64,000 bases of DNA from an uncultured Robinsoniella sp. (GTDB lineage: Bacteria; Bacillota; Clostridia; Lachnospirales; Lachnospiraceae): positions 1 to 64,000 of the forward strand of contig UQGG01000009.1 in the NCBI GenBank assembly GCA_900540475.1, given 5' to 3'. The notes under the pieces were generated by a model that made no database searches, was not told the DNA's origin, and saw only the letters and a program-made list of their open reading frames with translations. Positions 17,496-26,097 of the stretch are shown in pieces (position 1 is the first letter of the stretch; the number at the start of each line of letters is the position of its first letter). A program made the position numbers and the translations under genes.

Positions 17496-18433
17496 TGAGT
17501 GATGTTATCATATTCTTCCTTTCCCTGTGTATTGCAGTTTTGATAATCATTGTATTATATCAGCAATTTATGTTCCACAAGGGAATTCAAAAAAATCTGA
17601 TGGAAGCAGCATCGCAGCTGGAGGAAATCCTGGATAACGACAGTGATGAAAAGGTAATGGTGTTTACCAATCAGAAATCCCTTATGGATTTAGCTGCCCA
17701 GATCAACCGCCTTCTGGAAAAACATCAGAAAATCAGAGTTGATTACCAGCGTTCGCAGTTAACCTCCAAAAAAATGCTTTCGAATATTTCCCATGACATC
17801 AAAACCCCAATGACTGTCATATTGGGGTATTTGGAAATCATGCAGATAAGTCATGCAGATAACGCTGAAATGCTGACAGCAGTTGAATGCAAAGCCCAAA
17901 AAGTAATGGAACTGATCAATCAGTTTTTTACTCTCGCCAAACTGGAAGCAGGTGATACAAATATTGAACTTTCAAAGATCAATATCAATGAGTGCTGCCG
18001 GGAAAATGTCCTGGAATTCTATGAGTTACTTACACAAAAAGAGATTCTTGTGGATGTTGAAATACCGGAACATCCCATTTTCGTCCAGGGAAATAAAGAC
18101 GCTTTACAGCGGATCCTGTTCAACCTGATATCAAATGGAATCCGGTATGGTGCAGATGGAAAATATCTGGGCGTGTCTGTCCGGTCAGATGAAAAACATG
18201 TCTTCATTGATATCACAGACAAGGGGAAAGGTATTGAAAAAGCATTTGCAAAAACTGTATTTGACCGGCTGTTTACCATGGAGGATTCCAGAAACCGGGA
18301 AATTCAGGGGAATGGGCTGGGCCTTACCATTGCCAAAAATCTGACTGAACAGTTAGGGGGCGAACTATTGCTGGAAAGTGAGCCGAATATCCGTACCACA
18401 TTTACGGTTAAGTTAAGAAAATTAAACTATTAA
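17495..18433 (+). CDS. Sensor histidine kinase
   Basis: 312 residues with a single N-terminal membrane segment (residues 4-26) and almost no extracellular part. H100 lies in SNISHDIKTPMTVILGYLE. The ATPase domain has NLISNGIRYGADGK near 213, DKGKGIE near 237 and GNGLGLTIAKNL near 265. Kinases with such short input regions often work with an ABC transporter that does the sensing, as in bacitracin and lantibiotic defence. It overlaps the response regulator by one base and is followed after about 100 bases by the ABC genes. Confidence 0.9.
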   Translation: MSDVIIFFLSLCIAVLIIIVLYQQFMFHKGIQKNLMEAASQLEEILDNDSDEKVMVFTNQKSLMDLAAQINRLLEKHQKIRVDYQRSQLTSKKMLSNISHDIKTPMTVILGYLEIMQISHADNAEMLTAVECKAQKVMELINQFFTLAKLEAGDTNIELSKININECCRENVLEFYELLTQKEILVDVEIPEHPIFVQGNKDALQRILFNLISNGIRYGADGKYLGVSVRSDEKHVFIDITDKGKGIEKAFAKTVFDRLFTMEDSRNREIQGNGLGLTIAKNLTEQLGGELLLESEPNIRTTFTVKLRKLNY

Positions 18434-18460
18434 TAAACCATTAAAATACCGCGAAAGAAA

Positions 18461-18506
18461 TTCGTAAGAATTAGTCAAGAGTTTTGAAAATCCAACCCAC
18501 TATAAT
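18461..18506 (+). promoter_or_regulatory. Promoter with 10-bp direct repeats before the ABC operon
   Basis: TTCGTAAGAA (18461-18470) is followed at once by TTAGTCAAGA (18471-18480), a 10-bp direct repeat placed just upstream of a TATAAT at 18501-18506. No good -35 is present. Direct repeats ahead of a -10 with a poor -35 are typical of OmpR-type activation; ATTCGTAA also occurs at 16750. Confidence 0.5.
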
Positions 18507-18535
18507 AAGAATCATCAAAGCAAGGAGGGAACAAC

Positions 18536-19459
18536 ATGACTTACATTTTACAAACAAATCATCTTACGAAATCTATCGGCAGGAAAGAACTTGTCCAAGA
18601 TGTGAATCTTCATATTCGAAAAGGTGAAATTTACGGTTTCTTAGGTCCAAACGGCGCAGGTAAAACCACGGTAATGAAAATGATTACCAACCTGTGGAAG
18701 CCCACCAGCGGAACCATTGAAATCTTCGGCAGGCAGCTTACCCCAACTTCATATGAAGTATTAAAACAGATCGGAAGCATCATAGAATTTCCTACCATGT
18801 ATGAATACATGAGCGGATACGAAAACCTGAAGCTGCATTGTGAATATATGGGATATTATAACCCCGGAAGTATTGAAAATGCGTTGGAATTACTCGGATT
18901 ATCCGATACTGGAACCAAGCCTGTGAAAAACTATTCTCTGGGGATGAAACAACGCCTTGGGATTGCCAGGGCGATTCTCAGCAAGCCAAAACTGCTGATT
19001 CTGGACGAACCCACAAACGGCCTGGATCCTGCCGGGATGAAGCAAATCCGTGATCTGCTGAAAATGCTGTGTACCGAATATGGAATTACCGTTATGGTTT
19101 CCACACACATTCTTTCAGAAATCGAAAGTATTGCAGATACAATCGGAGTGATCAGCCACGGGAATTTGATAAAAGAAATTTCCATGGAGAAAATTGCTGA
19201 GCTGGGCACTGCATATATAGAACTGGGTGTTAACAATACGAAACGCGCTGCATATCTACTGACTGATAAATTACACTTAACGAATTTTAAAATCATAGAT
19301 AACGGAAATATCCGCATCTATGATAAACACGTGGCTGCACAGCAAATAGCAAAGGTTTTGAGTAATGGAGGAGTTGAAATCAAAATTCTTCATTCCAAAT
19401 CCGAAACACTGGAAGATTACTTTTTAAAAATGACAGGGGAGGCAGAAAAATCATGGTAA
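18536..19459 (+). CDS. ABC transporter ATP-binding protein, BcrA/lantibiotic-immunity type
   Basis: 307 residues. GPNGAGKTTVMKMI (about 38-51) is Walker A, YSLGMKQRLGIARAIL near 134 holds the signature, LLILDEPTNGLDP near 156 is Walker B, and STHILSEIESIAD near 190 the switch histidine. The protein ends with a 90-residue C-terminal domain typical of BcrA-like ATPases. With one permease and a linked two-component system it is probably an export or defence pump against a peptide antibiotic. AAGGAGGGAACAAC precedes the ATG. Its 3' end overlaps the permease gene by seven bases. Confidence 0.9.
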   Translation: MTYILQTNHLTKSIGRKELVQDVNLHIRKGEIYGFLGPNGAGKTTVMKMITNLWKPTSGTIEIFGRQLTPTSYEVLKQIGSIIEFPTMYEYMSGYENLKLHCEYMGYYNPGSIENALELLGLSDTGTKPVKNYSLGMKQRLGIARAILSKPKLLILDEPTNGLDPAGMKQIRDLLKMLCTEYGITVMVSTHILSEIESIADTIGVISHGNLIKEISMEKIAELGTAYIELGVNNTKRAAYLLTDKLHLTNFKIIDNGNIRIYDKHVAAQQIAKVLSNGGVEIKILHSKSETLEDYFLKMTGEAEKSW

Positions 19460-20160
19460 AATTAATAAAATTAGAATGGAAAAAGAACCACATCGGTAAA
19501 CATATACGCAACGCTCTGGTTTTAGCAGCTATTCTCTGTTTGTTCGTTTTTGCAATGGACTTTCTTGGGATCGCCAACGATGCCGAAACCGGAGTTCCCG
19601 ACGCTGCACCCGGCATGAACATGATTGCTTCCACAATTGAACTGTTTTCCAGTATGGTTTTCCTGGTTTTTACTGGCGTGATGTTATCTTCCTTTATTGT
19701 AAATGCCTACAAGAACAAAACCATGAACCTGATGTTCTCCTACCCCATTAAAAGGCAGAAAATTCTGGCATCCCAAATGCTTGCCGTCTGGATATTTAAC
19801 TTTTTAGCATTGGTAATTACCAAACTGTTGATGTACACAACTATTCTGACTGGCTCCCGCTTTATGAATTCCGCATTTTCATTAGGGTTTGACATGGGCA
19901 GTTTACACTTTTATATCCAGCTTATCCTGAAATCAGCTGTGATTGTCAGCATGGGGTTTATCGCCCTGTTTATCGGCATCGCAATGAAATCGCCTACAGC
20001 AACCATCATTACTTCCTTTTTACTAATCTTTTTAACACAGGCAAACATCGGTGATTTTACAATGTCAGACAGTGCTGCATTTCCTGTAATCTTAACGATA
20101 ATTTCTATTATCTTTGCGTTTCTTTCTGTTTATAAGGCGGAACTCAGAGACGTGGTATAG
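19453..20160 (+). CDS. ABC transporter permease, BcrB-like
   Basis: 235 residues with about six hydrophobic segments (near 18-38, 60-82, 105-130, 150-175, 180-200, 210-228). The pattern NAYKNKTMNLMFSYPIKRQKIL near 79-100 is the conserved cytoplasmic loop of ABC-2-type permeases. It would homodimerise or work with the ATPase at 18536, which overlaps it. Only one permease gene is present, unlike three-gene lantibiotic-immunity systems. Confidence 0.85.
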   Translation: MVKLIKLEWKKNHIGKHIRNALVLAAILCLFVFAMDFLGIANDAETGVPDAAPGMNMIASTIELFSSMVFLVFTGVMLSSFIVNAYKNKTMNLMFSYPIKRQKILASQMLAVWIFNFLALVITKLLMYTTILTGSRFMNSAFSLGFDMGSLHFYIQLILKSAVIVSMGFIALFIGIAMKSPTATIITSFLLIFLTQANIGDFTMSDSAAFPVILTIISIIFAFLSVYKAELRDVV

Positions 20161-20197
20161 ATAGACGCTCCTCAAATATTTGCAAAGTTACTGCATA

Positions 20198-20250
20198 AAA
20201 ATAAGAAGTATATGGGCGGATCATCACTTCCGCTAAATACTTCTTATTTT
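20198..20250. terminator. Bidirectional terminator between ABC operon and DUF2935 gene
   Basis: A perfect 14-bp stem, AAAATAAGAAGTAT (20198-20211) with ATACTTCTTATTTT (20237-20250), with an inner GCGGA/TCCGC pairing (20216-20220, 20229-20233). T-runs flank it on both strands, matching the convergent genes. Confidence 0.88.
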
Positions 20251-20264
20251 CATTTCATCTATTC

Positions 20265-21164
20265 CTAATCCTGTTCCTGCAATAATCTCAGGTAATGGTT
20301 CGCTTCCCTCAGAACATGGTCTGCAAGGAGCGGAAGTATAATGGATGAGATCTCACAATCCGAGATTCCTTTTGTACCCGCTTCTTTAAAATCACGGTAT
20401 CTGCAGGTTTCCTCCAGTGTTCTCTGGGTAAGTGCATCCATTGTCATGCAATTCTTGGCATTTGCTTCTTCCAGAAGACAGGCATATTCTTTGGCAAAAT
20501 TATTCGCAGTTTCGATCAGTTCCGCCTCTGAAGGATCCAGTAATCCCCGGATAAACAATGCATGTTCCATCATAATCTGGTTCCAGAATAATTCCATCTC
20601 TCTTCTATTCTCTGGACATATGGTTCCTTCGCACTCTAATTCCCTTAAAAATGATTGATATAACTTTGCTTCCCGGATAATATGCTGAATGAGCAGCGGA
20701 TAATTGGCGGTAAAAAGCCGGCATGTATTTACATCCTTTAAAATATTCTCTTTAAAATCTATTAATCCGCTCACCAGCTCGAAAGCTCTTCGGTTTAAAG
20801 CTCTCGTTCGTTTTTCTAACTCTTGCACATTACAAACCTCACAGTTACATCTAAGCTGATGCTCAATCAGGGTAATGTTGCTATTGATCGGGATTCCTGT
20901 AAGATGCTGCGTTTTCTTTTCTGCCAGTAATGTGTAAGGCGTTACAATTTCACACGACTCCAAGACTTCACAGCTGATAATCCCATCGCTGATTCTTGCA
21001 ATTTCTGCCAATAAATTTTCAAATTGTACTCTGTAGCATGATGCCGTCCTGATACAGGCCGCATCCTTTCTCATGAATCCCGCTTCAAGAAACAGGGAAT
21101 GTTCTTTCATAATTCGTGCAAAAAACAGATGTAGTTCCAATGATTGCGTAATAAAGTGATGCAT
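20265..21164 (-). CDS. DUF2935-domain protein
   Basis: 299 residues made of two similar alpha-helical halves. Half one has SLELHLFFARIMKEHSLFLEAGF near 8-30, half two MELFWNQIMMEHALFIRGLLDPSE near 181-204. The repeated (E)H.LF.. pattern and histidines and glutamates on helices are characteristic of DUF2935, a ferritin/hemerythrin-like bundle of unknown role. A cysteine pair occurs in RCNCEVCN near 104-111. No signal peptide is seen. Genes on either side give no functional clue; the protein appears to be transcribed alone. Confidence 0.85.
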   Translation of the reverse strand: MHHFITQSLELHLFFARIMKEHSLFLEAGFMRKDAACIRTASCYRVQFENLLAEIARISDGIISCEVLESCEIVTPYTLLAEKKTQHLTGIPINSNITLIEHQLRCNCEVCNVQELEKRTRALNRRAFELVSGLIDFKENILKDVNTCRLFTANYPLLIQHIIREAKLYQSFLRELECEGTICPENRREMELFWNQIMMEHALFIRGLLDPSEAELIETANNFAKEYACLLEEANAKNCMTMDALTQRTLEETCRYRDFKEAGTKGISDCEISSIILPLLADHVLREANHYLRLLQEQD

Positions 21165-21194
21165 ATTTAATCTCTACCTTACCAGATCGTGTTT

Positions 21195-21226
21195 GAAAGC
21201 AATTTACAAACACGCCTTAAAGCGTT
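21195..21226 (+). repeat. Dispersed palindromic element, copy 1
   Basis: GAAAGCAATTTACAAACACG plus CCTTAAAGCGTT. Related copies occur at 58794-58824 and, inverted, at 61209-61237. The 3' part approximates the palindrome ACGCTTTAAAGCGT. Here it also overlaps an inverted repeat CGTGTTTG...CAAACACG (21188-21213). It lies in the gap 21165-21353, which contains no other recognised element. Confidence 0.6.
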
Positions 21227-21353
21227 CTTTTTATATATATGCACGGCTAGCCGAAATGGGTATAATTTCTAGGATTTTTTGAGAAGTCATTCGAATATAA
21301 CCTATGCCAAACACAGATCCAATAATAGTCAGCGTAGTTCATAATTCATCTTT

Positions 21354-22910
21354 TTATACATCCTTCAATTTTAGCTTTTCAATCCTGCAATTATGGTGCT
21401 TTTCCTCATCATAATTAATTCCGACCAATAAAATTTCTGGACAATCCTCAACCTTTTGTACATAATTCTTTTTCTTTATCTGCAAGATAGCGTCCTCACA
21501 TGATTTCCCCACCTTAAGTTCCAAAATGATAGCCGGCTTACCTGATTTCTTTGGTATAAATAAATAATCACAATATCCTTTACCTGTTCTGGCTTCTCTT
21601 TCTATCTGATATTCATCTCTTGCAAACAAATAGCATAACGTAATCACACATGATAAAGAATTTTCATCATTATAGTTTAAGAAGGGAATTTCTTTATCAT
21701 GAACCGCTTCTAACATGGCTGATACTTTATCTTCATCACACGCCAGAGTTGCTTCCAGCATTTCTTTTGAGCGTTCTACAATCTTCTTCACTTCTCCCAT
21801 ACTCTTTCTTGTCAAAACATCCTGGTATTTTTCCATTAATTCATGATTGGGAATGCACAGATAACCATCATGATAAGACAAGAAGCCATAGACCACCATT
21901 GCAGATAAAATTTCATCCCTGGTATCCAGTTGCAGTTCAGATGCACTATATCCTTTTAACTTCACAGGTACCTTGATTCCCGCTACCATTTTCACAATAT
22001 CTTCCCGTACTTCATCTACATTATGTTCGATACAGTCTGCTATCTCATTCATAGGTCCGGTCTCCGTCCAATAATTCAAACACATACCGCGCATTAGAGC
22101 TTTGCTGACAGAACGAGGATTAAAAAGGCTTTTACTATCACTCAGATAATAACCATCATACCACTGCTTCACTTCATCAAAAGAAATACTCTGATATTGT
22201 TCGCACAACTCTTTTACTTCGTCTTCGCTAAACCCAAAATATCGGTCATATACATTATCATTCATAAAATTATACTCATCAAACATATTCAGTTCTGAGC
22301 CGCTGGAATATTTTGCAATGGGTAAAACCCCTGTCATATAAGCCAGCTCTACATAAGGTTGATCTTTTAACAAGTTTTTTAAAAATCCCAGATAATCTTC
22401 TTTCTCATCTTTCGTCATGAATTTTTTATAAAAGATAGAATCCCATTCATCCAAAATAAAAATAAACGAATCGCCTGATGCGGTAAACAGATCACTAACC
22501 GGCACCCCTTCTTCTTTTTTCAGTCCATAAGCTTTCTCTATATCTGCCGCCAGCCTTTGTTTTACATAAGAAATATATGACTCGTAGGTACTGCAAGGGT
22601 CTGGCATTCGACTAAGATCCATAAAAATTACATTATGCTGATTCAGATGTTTCGGATAAAGATCCGATTTTGAAATTGCTAAACCTTCAAACAGAGTATG
22701 GCTGTCATAACCACATGTATAATATGCACCCAGCATATTTGCATTCACCGTTTTTCCAAAACGCCTTGGCCTGGTAATACAGATATATTTATTTCCTGTT
22801 TTTATCTTAGTGGATACTTTTTCAATCAACATGCTCTTATCTACATAGATCTCACTGTTTAGTGACTCCTGAAATAAAATAATAGGATTATTTCTATTTA
22901 AGTAATTCAT
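21354..22910 (-). CDS. AAA-ATPase-like protein with PD-(D/E)XK nuclease-like domain
   Basis: 518 residues of the widespread AAA_ATPase-like/DUF1703 type. Residues 22-60 hold YVDKSMLIEKV and the P-loop-like RPRRFGKTVNANML; FILDEWDSIF near 151 is the Walker B-like strand. The last 100 residues resemble a PD-(D/E)XK fold: the aspartate in GYCDYLFIP and the ILELKVG about 15 residues later supply the expected D and E-x-K. Family members are abundant in gut Bacteroidetes and Clostridia and their role is unsettled. GAGGGGG precedes the ATG. A strong hairpin lies only 21 bases upstream of the start. Confidence 0.88.
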   Translation of the reverse strand: MNYLNRNNPIILFQESLNSEIYVDKSMLIEKVSTKIKTGNKYICITRPRRFGKTVNANMLGAYYTCGYDSHTLFEGLAISKSDLYPKHLNQHNVIFMDLSRMPDPCSTYESYISYVKQRLAADIEKAYGLKKEEGVPVSDLFTASGDSFIFILDEWDSIFYKKFMTKDEKEDYLGFLKNLLKDQPYVELAYMTGVLPIAKYSSGSELNMFDEYNFMNDNVYDRYFGFSEDEVKELCEQYQSISFDEVKQWYDGYYLSDSKSLFNPRSVSKALMRGMCLNYWTETGPMNEIADCIEHNVDEVREDIVKMVAGIKVPVKLKGYSASELQLDTRDEILSAMVVYGFLSYHDGYLCIPNHELMEKYQDVLTRKSMGEVKKIVERSKEMLEATLACDEDKVSAMLEAVHDKEIPFLNYNDENSLSCVITLCYLFARDEYQIEREARTGKGYCDYLFIPKKSGKPAIILELKVGKSCEDAILQIKKKNYVQKVEDCPEILLVGINYDEEKHHNCRIEKLKLKDV

Positions 22911-22931
22911 AAAATTATCCCCCTCTTATAT

Positions 22932-22975
22932 AAAAATCGGTTATACACCTATTCTAAGAGTATAACCGATTTTTT
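22932..22975 (-). terminator. Terminator or attenuator between the cyclase and AAA-ATPase genes
   Basis: A 15-bp perfect stem, AAAAATCGGTTATAC (22932-22946) with GTATAACCGATTTTT (22960-22974), loop 13. On the minus strand a T-run follows the stem. It ends the upstream cyclase operon (stop at 23049), yet it lies only 21 bases before the ATPase start, leaving no room for a promoter after it. Confidence 0.8.
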
Positions 22976-23048
22976 TTTATTTCACAACCAGTGTTCCATA
23001 CCTGCATACTAAAGTGTATTTAAATAATACCAATCTAACTTTTTAAAT

Positions 23049-23798
23049 TTATTCCGCAATCGCCCACATCCGCACCGGAAGTCCCGTTGCGCCCTCAATA
23101 GGAAGAAACGCTGCAATGACTACGGCTCCGGCAGGAGGAACTTTGTCCAGATTGCACATTACCTCTACCTGAAGCTTTCCCTGTTTCAGAAGATAACGCT
23201 CACATGCCAGATCCCCTGCTTGTTCTGCCAGCTGGGAGGCATCGGTATCCAGCGTCTCATGGCCGTTTGCGGCAGCATTTCTTACCTCGTATATGTACTG
23301 AAGCGCCTCCATAGACCATCCTGGAAAATGTTCACCGCCATTTTCATCGAAATTGGAAATGGCGTCCATATCCGGCCAGCGGGTACTCCAGCCTGTATAC
23401 AGTGCAACAAAGGCTCCATCCGGAATTTCACCGTATTTTTCTTCATATTCTTTCAGGTCTTCTACCGTAACCGCATAGTGCACATCTTCCTTTACCTTAT
23501 CCGAAATATCAATGACCACCAAAGGAAATACCATATCTTTTACTGAATATGCTTCCGATAAGGCTTCTCCTTTAATAAAATGCCCCGGAAAATCAATATG
23601 TGTACCAAACTGCCCCGGAAATTTGAAGGTCTGAATCAGGCATTCCAATTCATTACCCCAGTCGTAAACCGTTTTTGAAAGCTCCACAGAACCATCCGGT
23701 ATACCGCTCCAATAAGGGCTGCTGTTGTTCAGGGGATGTGAAAGTTCAATCCAGCGATAATTTTTCAGTTTCTGTAATTCTTCCCATAATTTGTACAT
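23049..23798 (-). CDS. Cyclase-family metal-dependent hydrolase
   Basis: 249 residues. The motif FGTHIDFPGHF near residue 81-91 is the metal-binding HxDxxxH of the cyclase/kynurenine formamidase family, and LSHPLNNSSPYW near 27 and ALYTGWSTRW near 128 are also typical. Family members hydrolyse amides or esters of small ring compounds, or isatin and formylkynurenine. GGGAGGAAACAGCT precedes the ATG at 23798. It is the last gene of the ABC-URO-D-UlaG operon, so its substrate is likely an intermediate of that pathway rather than tryptophan-derived. Confidence 0.85.
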   Translation of the reverse strand: MYKLWEELQKLKNYRWIELSHPLNNSSPYWSGIPDGSVELSKTVYDWGNELECLIQTFKFPGQFGTHIDFPGHFIKGEALSEAYSVKDMVFPLVVIDISDKVKEDVHYAVTVEDLKEYEEKYGEIPDGAFVALYTGWSTRWPDMDAISNFDENGGEHFPGWSMEALQYIYEVRNAAANGHETLDTDASQLAEQAGDLACERYLLKQGKLQVEVMCNLDKVPPAGAVVIAAFLPIEGATGLPVRMWAIAE

Positions 23799-23912
23799 AG
23801 CTGTTTCCTCCCTGTCAGTTGAGATCATTTATATTAACTATTTATTCATCATACCCCATATGATGCCCGTTGGCAATCTGTGTTTTTGAATAATCTGTAT
23901 TTCTAACATGGC

Positions 23913-23940
23913 AAAGGGATGTATATTTCAACATCCCTTT
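23913..23940 (-). terminator. Hairpin after the UlaG-like gene
   Basis: AAAGGGATGT (23913-23922) pairs with ACATCCCTTT (23931-23940), loop eight. It begins 14 bases after the stop at 23954, but no T-run follows, so it may reduce read-through into the cyclase gene or stabilise the upstream mRNA. Confidence 0.5.
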
Positions 23941-23953
23941 CCTGCCGCTTTTC

Positions 23954-25051
23954 TTACAGCTTCTTACTGCCATATTTTCTAGCCTGTTCCCCATAAGTAA
24001 CCGAACGGGTGGCATCATATCCCTCACTCTGGTTTGGATATCGATAGCGTTTTATATTCTGATCGTCCGGATAGATAAATCTGGCACCTGGTCTCAGGAT
24101 CACCGTTTTTATTTCTGGCGTGTTCTCTGCTACCAGACGTTCAAACTGGTTTACCAGCAGCTCTGGATCCGATGCTGTATTTGCCCAGTTATCATAGTGG
24201 TCGGGAATCAACACTTTTGCCTGGAGGGTTTCTCCCAGCCTTGCACAGTCATAGGGTGTCATTTTATCTGTAGCACCGGATGCATTTCTTCCCATATCAA
24301 AAATTGCTACATCTATATCATAATTCTGTCCCACCGCCTGATAGCCGTCATGATACCAGGTATCACCCAAAAACATAATATTTCCTGCTGATGTTTTAAA
24401 CAAAAAGCTGGTAGCACACTCTTCATAAGGCGCTTTTTTCATACCCGATCCGGTTCGTACTACCGTTTCATCATAATTCATCAAAAATTCTACTTCGGCT
24501 CCGGGTACTTTTACAGACTCTCCCACTCTAGTTGTCACAATTCGTTCATCCGGTACTTCAAAACTCTTTAATTTTTCTACCGTCCTGGGCGGTCCATAAA
24601 ATATGCAGTCGGTTGTTTGTAATGTTGCTTTGACCGTATACAAATCGCAGTGATCCTGATGTTGATGGGTGGAAAATGCCCCGTCCAGCCGATTGAATTT
24701 CCAGGGATCTACAAGCTGGGGATTCATTCTCATCCAGTTAATGGTCTGGGCTTCCGCCTGTTTGCACACTCCGCAGTAATAGAATTGGGTATAATGGGAA
24801 GGTCCGGAATATACATCTATGAAGAAAATCCCTCCTTCATCGGTCTTTAGAATCCAGGAAGGCCCACCCAGCCACCATATCGCCACCTTTCCTTTCTCCA
24901 CCTCAATCTCTTCTATTTCCTTATTTAATATTGTCCCCCACTCAGGGAAGCAGTCTTCCAGCCAATCCTGCCTGGTTAATTTCCTGTTTTGATTTAAATA
25001 ATCCCCTGCCAGGATACCTCTTCCGTCTGTCCTCTCTACTCTGTCTCCCAT
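23954..25051 (-). CDS. UlaG-like metallo-beta-lactamase-fold hydrolase
   Basis: 365 residues. STHQHQDHCD near residue 127-136 is the HxHxDH zinc-binding motif; MFLGDTWYHDGY near 226 supplies further ligands and IPDHYDNWA near 287 the last histidine. WWLGGPSWILKTDEGGIFFIDVYSG near 58-82 is the typical start of L-ascorbate-6-phosphate lactonases (UlaG). It probably opens a sugar-derived lactone or phosphodiester in the cytoplasm. AAGGAGGAGC precedes the ATG. It overlaps the URO-D gene by 16 bases, which shows tight co-expression. The rest of the ascorbate (ula) pathway is not present here. Confidence 0.85.
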   Translation of the reverse strand: MGDRVERTDGRGILAGDYLNQNRKLTRQDWLEDCFPEWGTILNKEIEEIEVEKGKVAIWWLGGPSWILKTDEGGIFFIDVYSGPSHYTQFYYCGVCKQAEAQTINWMRMNPQLVDPWKFNRLDGAFSTHQHQDHCDLYTVKATLQTTDCIFYGPPRTVEKLKSFEVPDERIVTTRVGESVKVPGAEVEFLMNYDETVVRTGSGMKKAPYEECATSFLFKTSAGNIMFLGDTWYHDGYQAVGQNYDIDVAIFDMGRNASGATDKMTPYDCARLGETLQAKVLIPDHYDNWANTASDPELLVNQFERLVAENTPEIKTVILRPGARFIYPDDQNIKRYRYPNQSEGYDATRSVTYGEQARKYGSKKL

Positions 25052-26052
25052 TCTTTGCTCCTCCTTAAATGTTCCAATACCACCTGATGAACAGTTTTAA
25101 TATTTTCAGGTGGTGTCCCATAGTTAATAAATCCTCCTGCACTTAATATTAATTTAGTATCCTCTCCAAATTCCTCCAGCCGTTTTATCACTGTGTTACA
25201 GAGACTTTCCTGATCAAGTCCTGCCACTTCTCTGATCGGGTCCAGCCCTCCGATCAGAGTGATCTTCCCTCGGCTGTCCTCTCTTGCTTTTAAAATATCG
25301 ATGCAGCTGCCCACATGCCAGTAATCAAAATCCGTCTCCCCAATGGCTTCTGCCAAATGTGCTGCACTTGCATCATTATGCAGTATTTTATCCGCATGTG
25401 GAAAATGACTGAGCAGCTTGTCATAATAGGGAACCACAAATTCTTCAAATTGGTTTCTGTTTAAAAAGCTGGAAATATCGTCGGATACCACCAGATGCTT
25501 CAAAGTTCCAAGTATCTCTTCCTGGGCATTCAAATAGGCAATGGAGGTTTCGGTAATGACATCCAGCAGCTCTTTGACTCTGTCCGGATCATCAAAGATA
25601 TCGGTACAAAATTCTGTCGTCCCCCGGATCATAGATGCTACGGTCACCGGTCCCATCAAAAGTGAAGGACCTGCCTGAATTCCCTCCGGCATATGTTCCT
25701 TCATATAAGAAAGGAACGCTAATACTTTTTGCATATAATTTTCAGCCTTAGGATCAGCAGGTTTTAATCCTTCCAAATCTTCTAAAGACTCTGCTTTTCG
25801 TTTTTCACAACCGGGAATTCCGATGTTATCCCATGTCACCTGACATCCCAGTCCGTTTGCTACGGGCACTACGCCAAAGTCCGGAAGCAGGGGGTTTTTA
25901 TATCCCGTCAGTTCAAAAGTCTTTATCTGCGCCTGCATCATCTCCTGTGGACTCTCAAAATACTGTTTAAGCGTAATCCCGCAGGCAGATGCAAAAAACG
26001 GGTGATTCATAAAAAATACCGTATCGTTACACCGTTTCCTTGCTTTTTTCAT
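25036..26052 (-). CDS. Uroporphyrinogen decarboxylase (URO-D)-family protein
   Basis: 338 residues. The barrel pattern is recognised from PVANGLGCQVTWDNIGIPG near 68, GPVTVASMIRGTTEFCTDIFDDP near 135, LHNDASAAHLAEAIGETDFDYWHVG near 225 and LSAGGFINYGTPPENI near 302. The residues of true uroporphyrinogen decarboxylases at the N-terminus (R.AGR) are not seen. Relatives include corrinoid methyltransferases and uncharacterised catabolic enzymes. AAAGGA precedes the ATG at 26052. It sits between the ribose-type permease gene and the UlaG-like gene, suggesting a catabolic step on the transported compound. It differs substantially from the URO-D protein at 4165. Confidence 0.8.
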   Translation of the reverse strand: MKKARKRCNDTVFFMNHPFFASACGITLKQYFESPQEMMQAQIKTFELTGYKNPLLPDFGVVPVANGLGCQVTWDNIGIPGCEKRKAESLEDLEGLKPADPKAENYMQKVLAFLSYMKEHMPEGIQAGPSLLMGPVTVASMIRGTTEFCTDIFDDPDRVKELLDVITETSIAYLNAQEEILGTLKHLVVSDDISSFLNRNQFEEFVVPYYDKLLSHFPHADKILHNDASAAHLAEAIGETDFDYWHVGSCIDILKAREDSRGKITLIGGLDPIREVAGLDQESLCNTVIKRLEEFGEDTKLILSAGGFINYGTPPENIKTVHQVVLEHLRRSKEWETE

Positions 26053-26097
26053 ATCAATCCTTTCTCCGCTTATGACTGGTAACATACCAGATTGCCT

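Noticed and set aside
23049..23798. Kynurenine formamidase of tryptophan breakdown
   Set aside because: The fold and metal motif fit, but no tryptophan-pathway gene is nearby; the operon is sugar-type, so only the family name is used.
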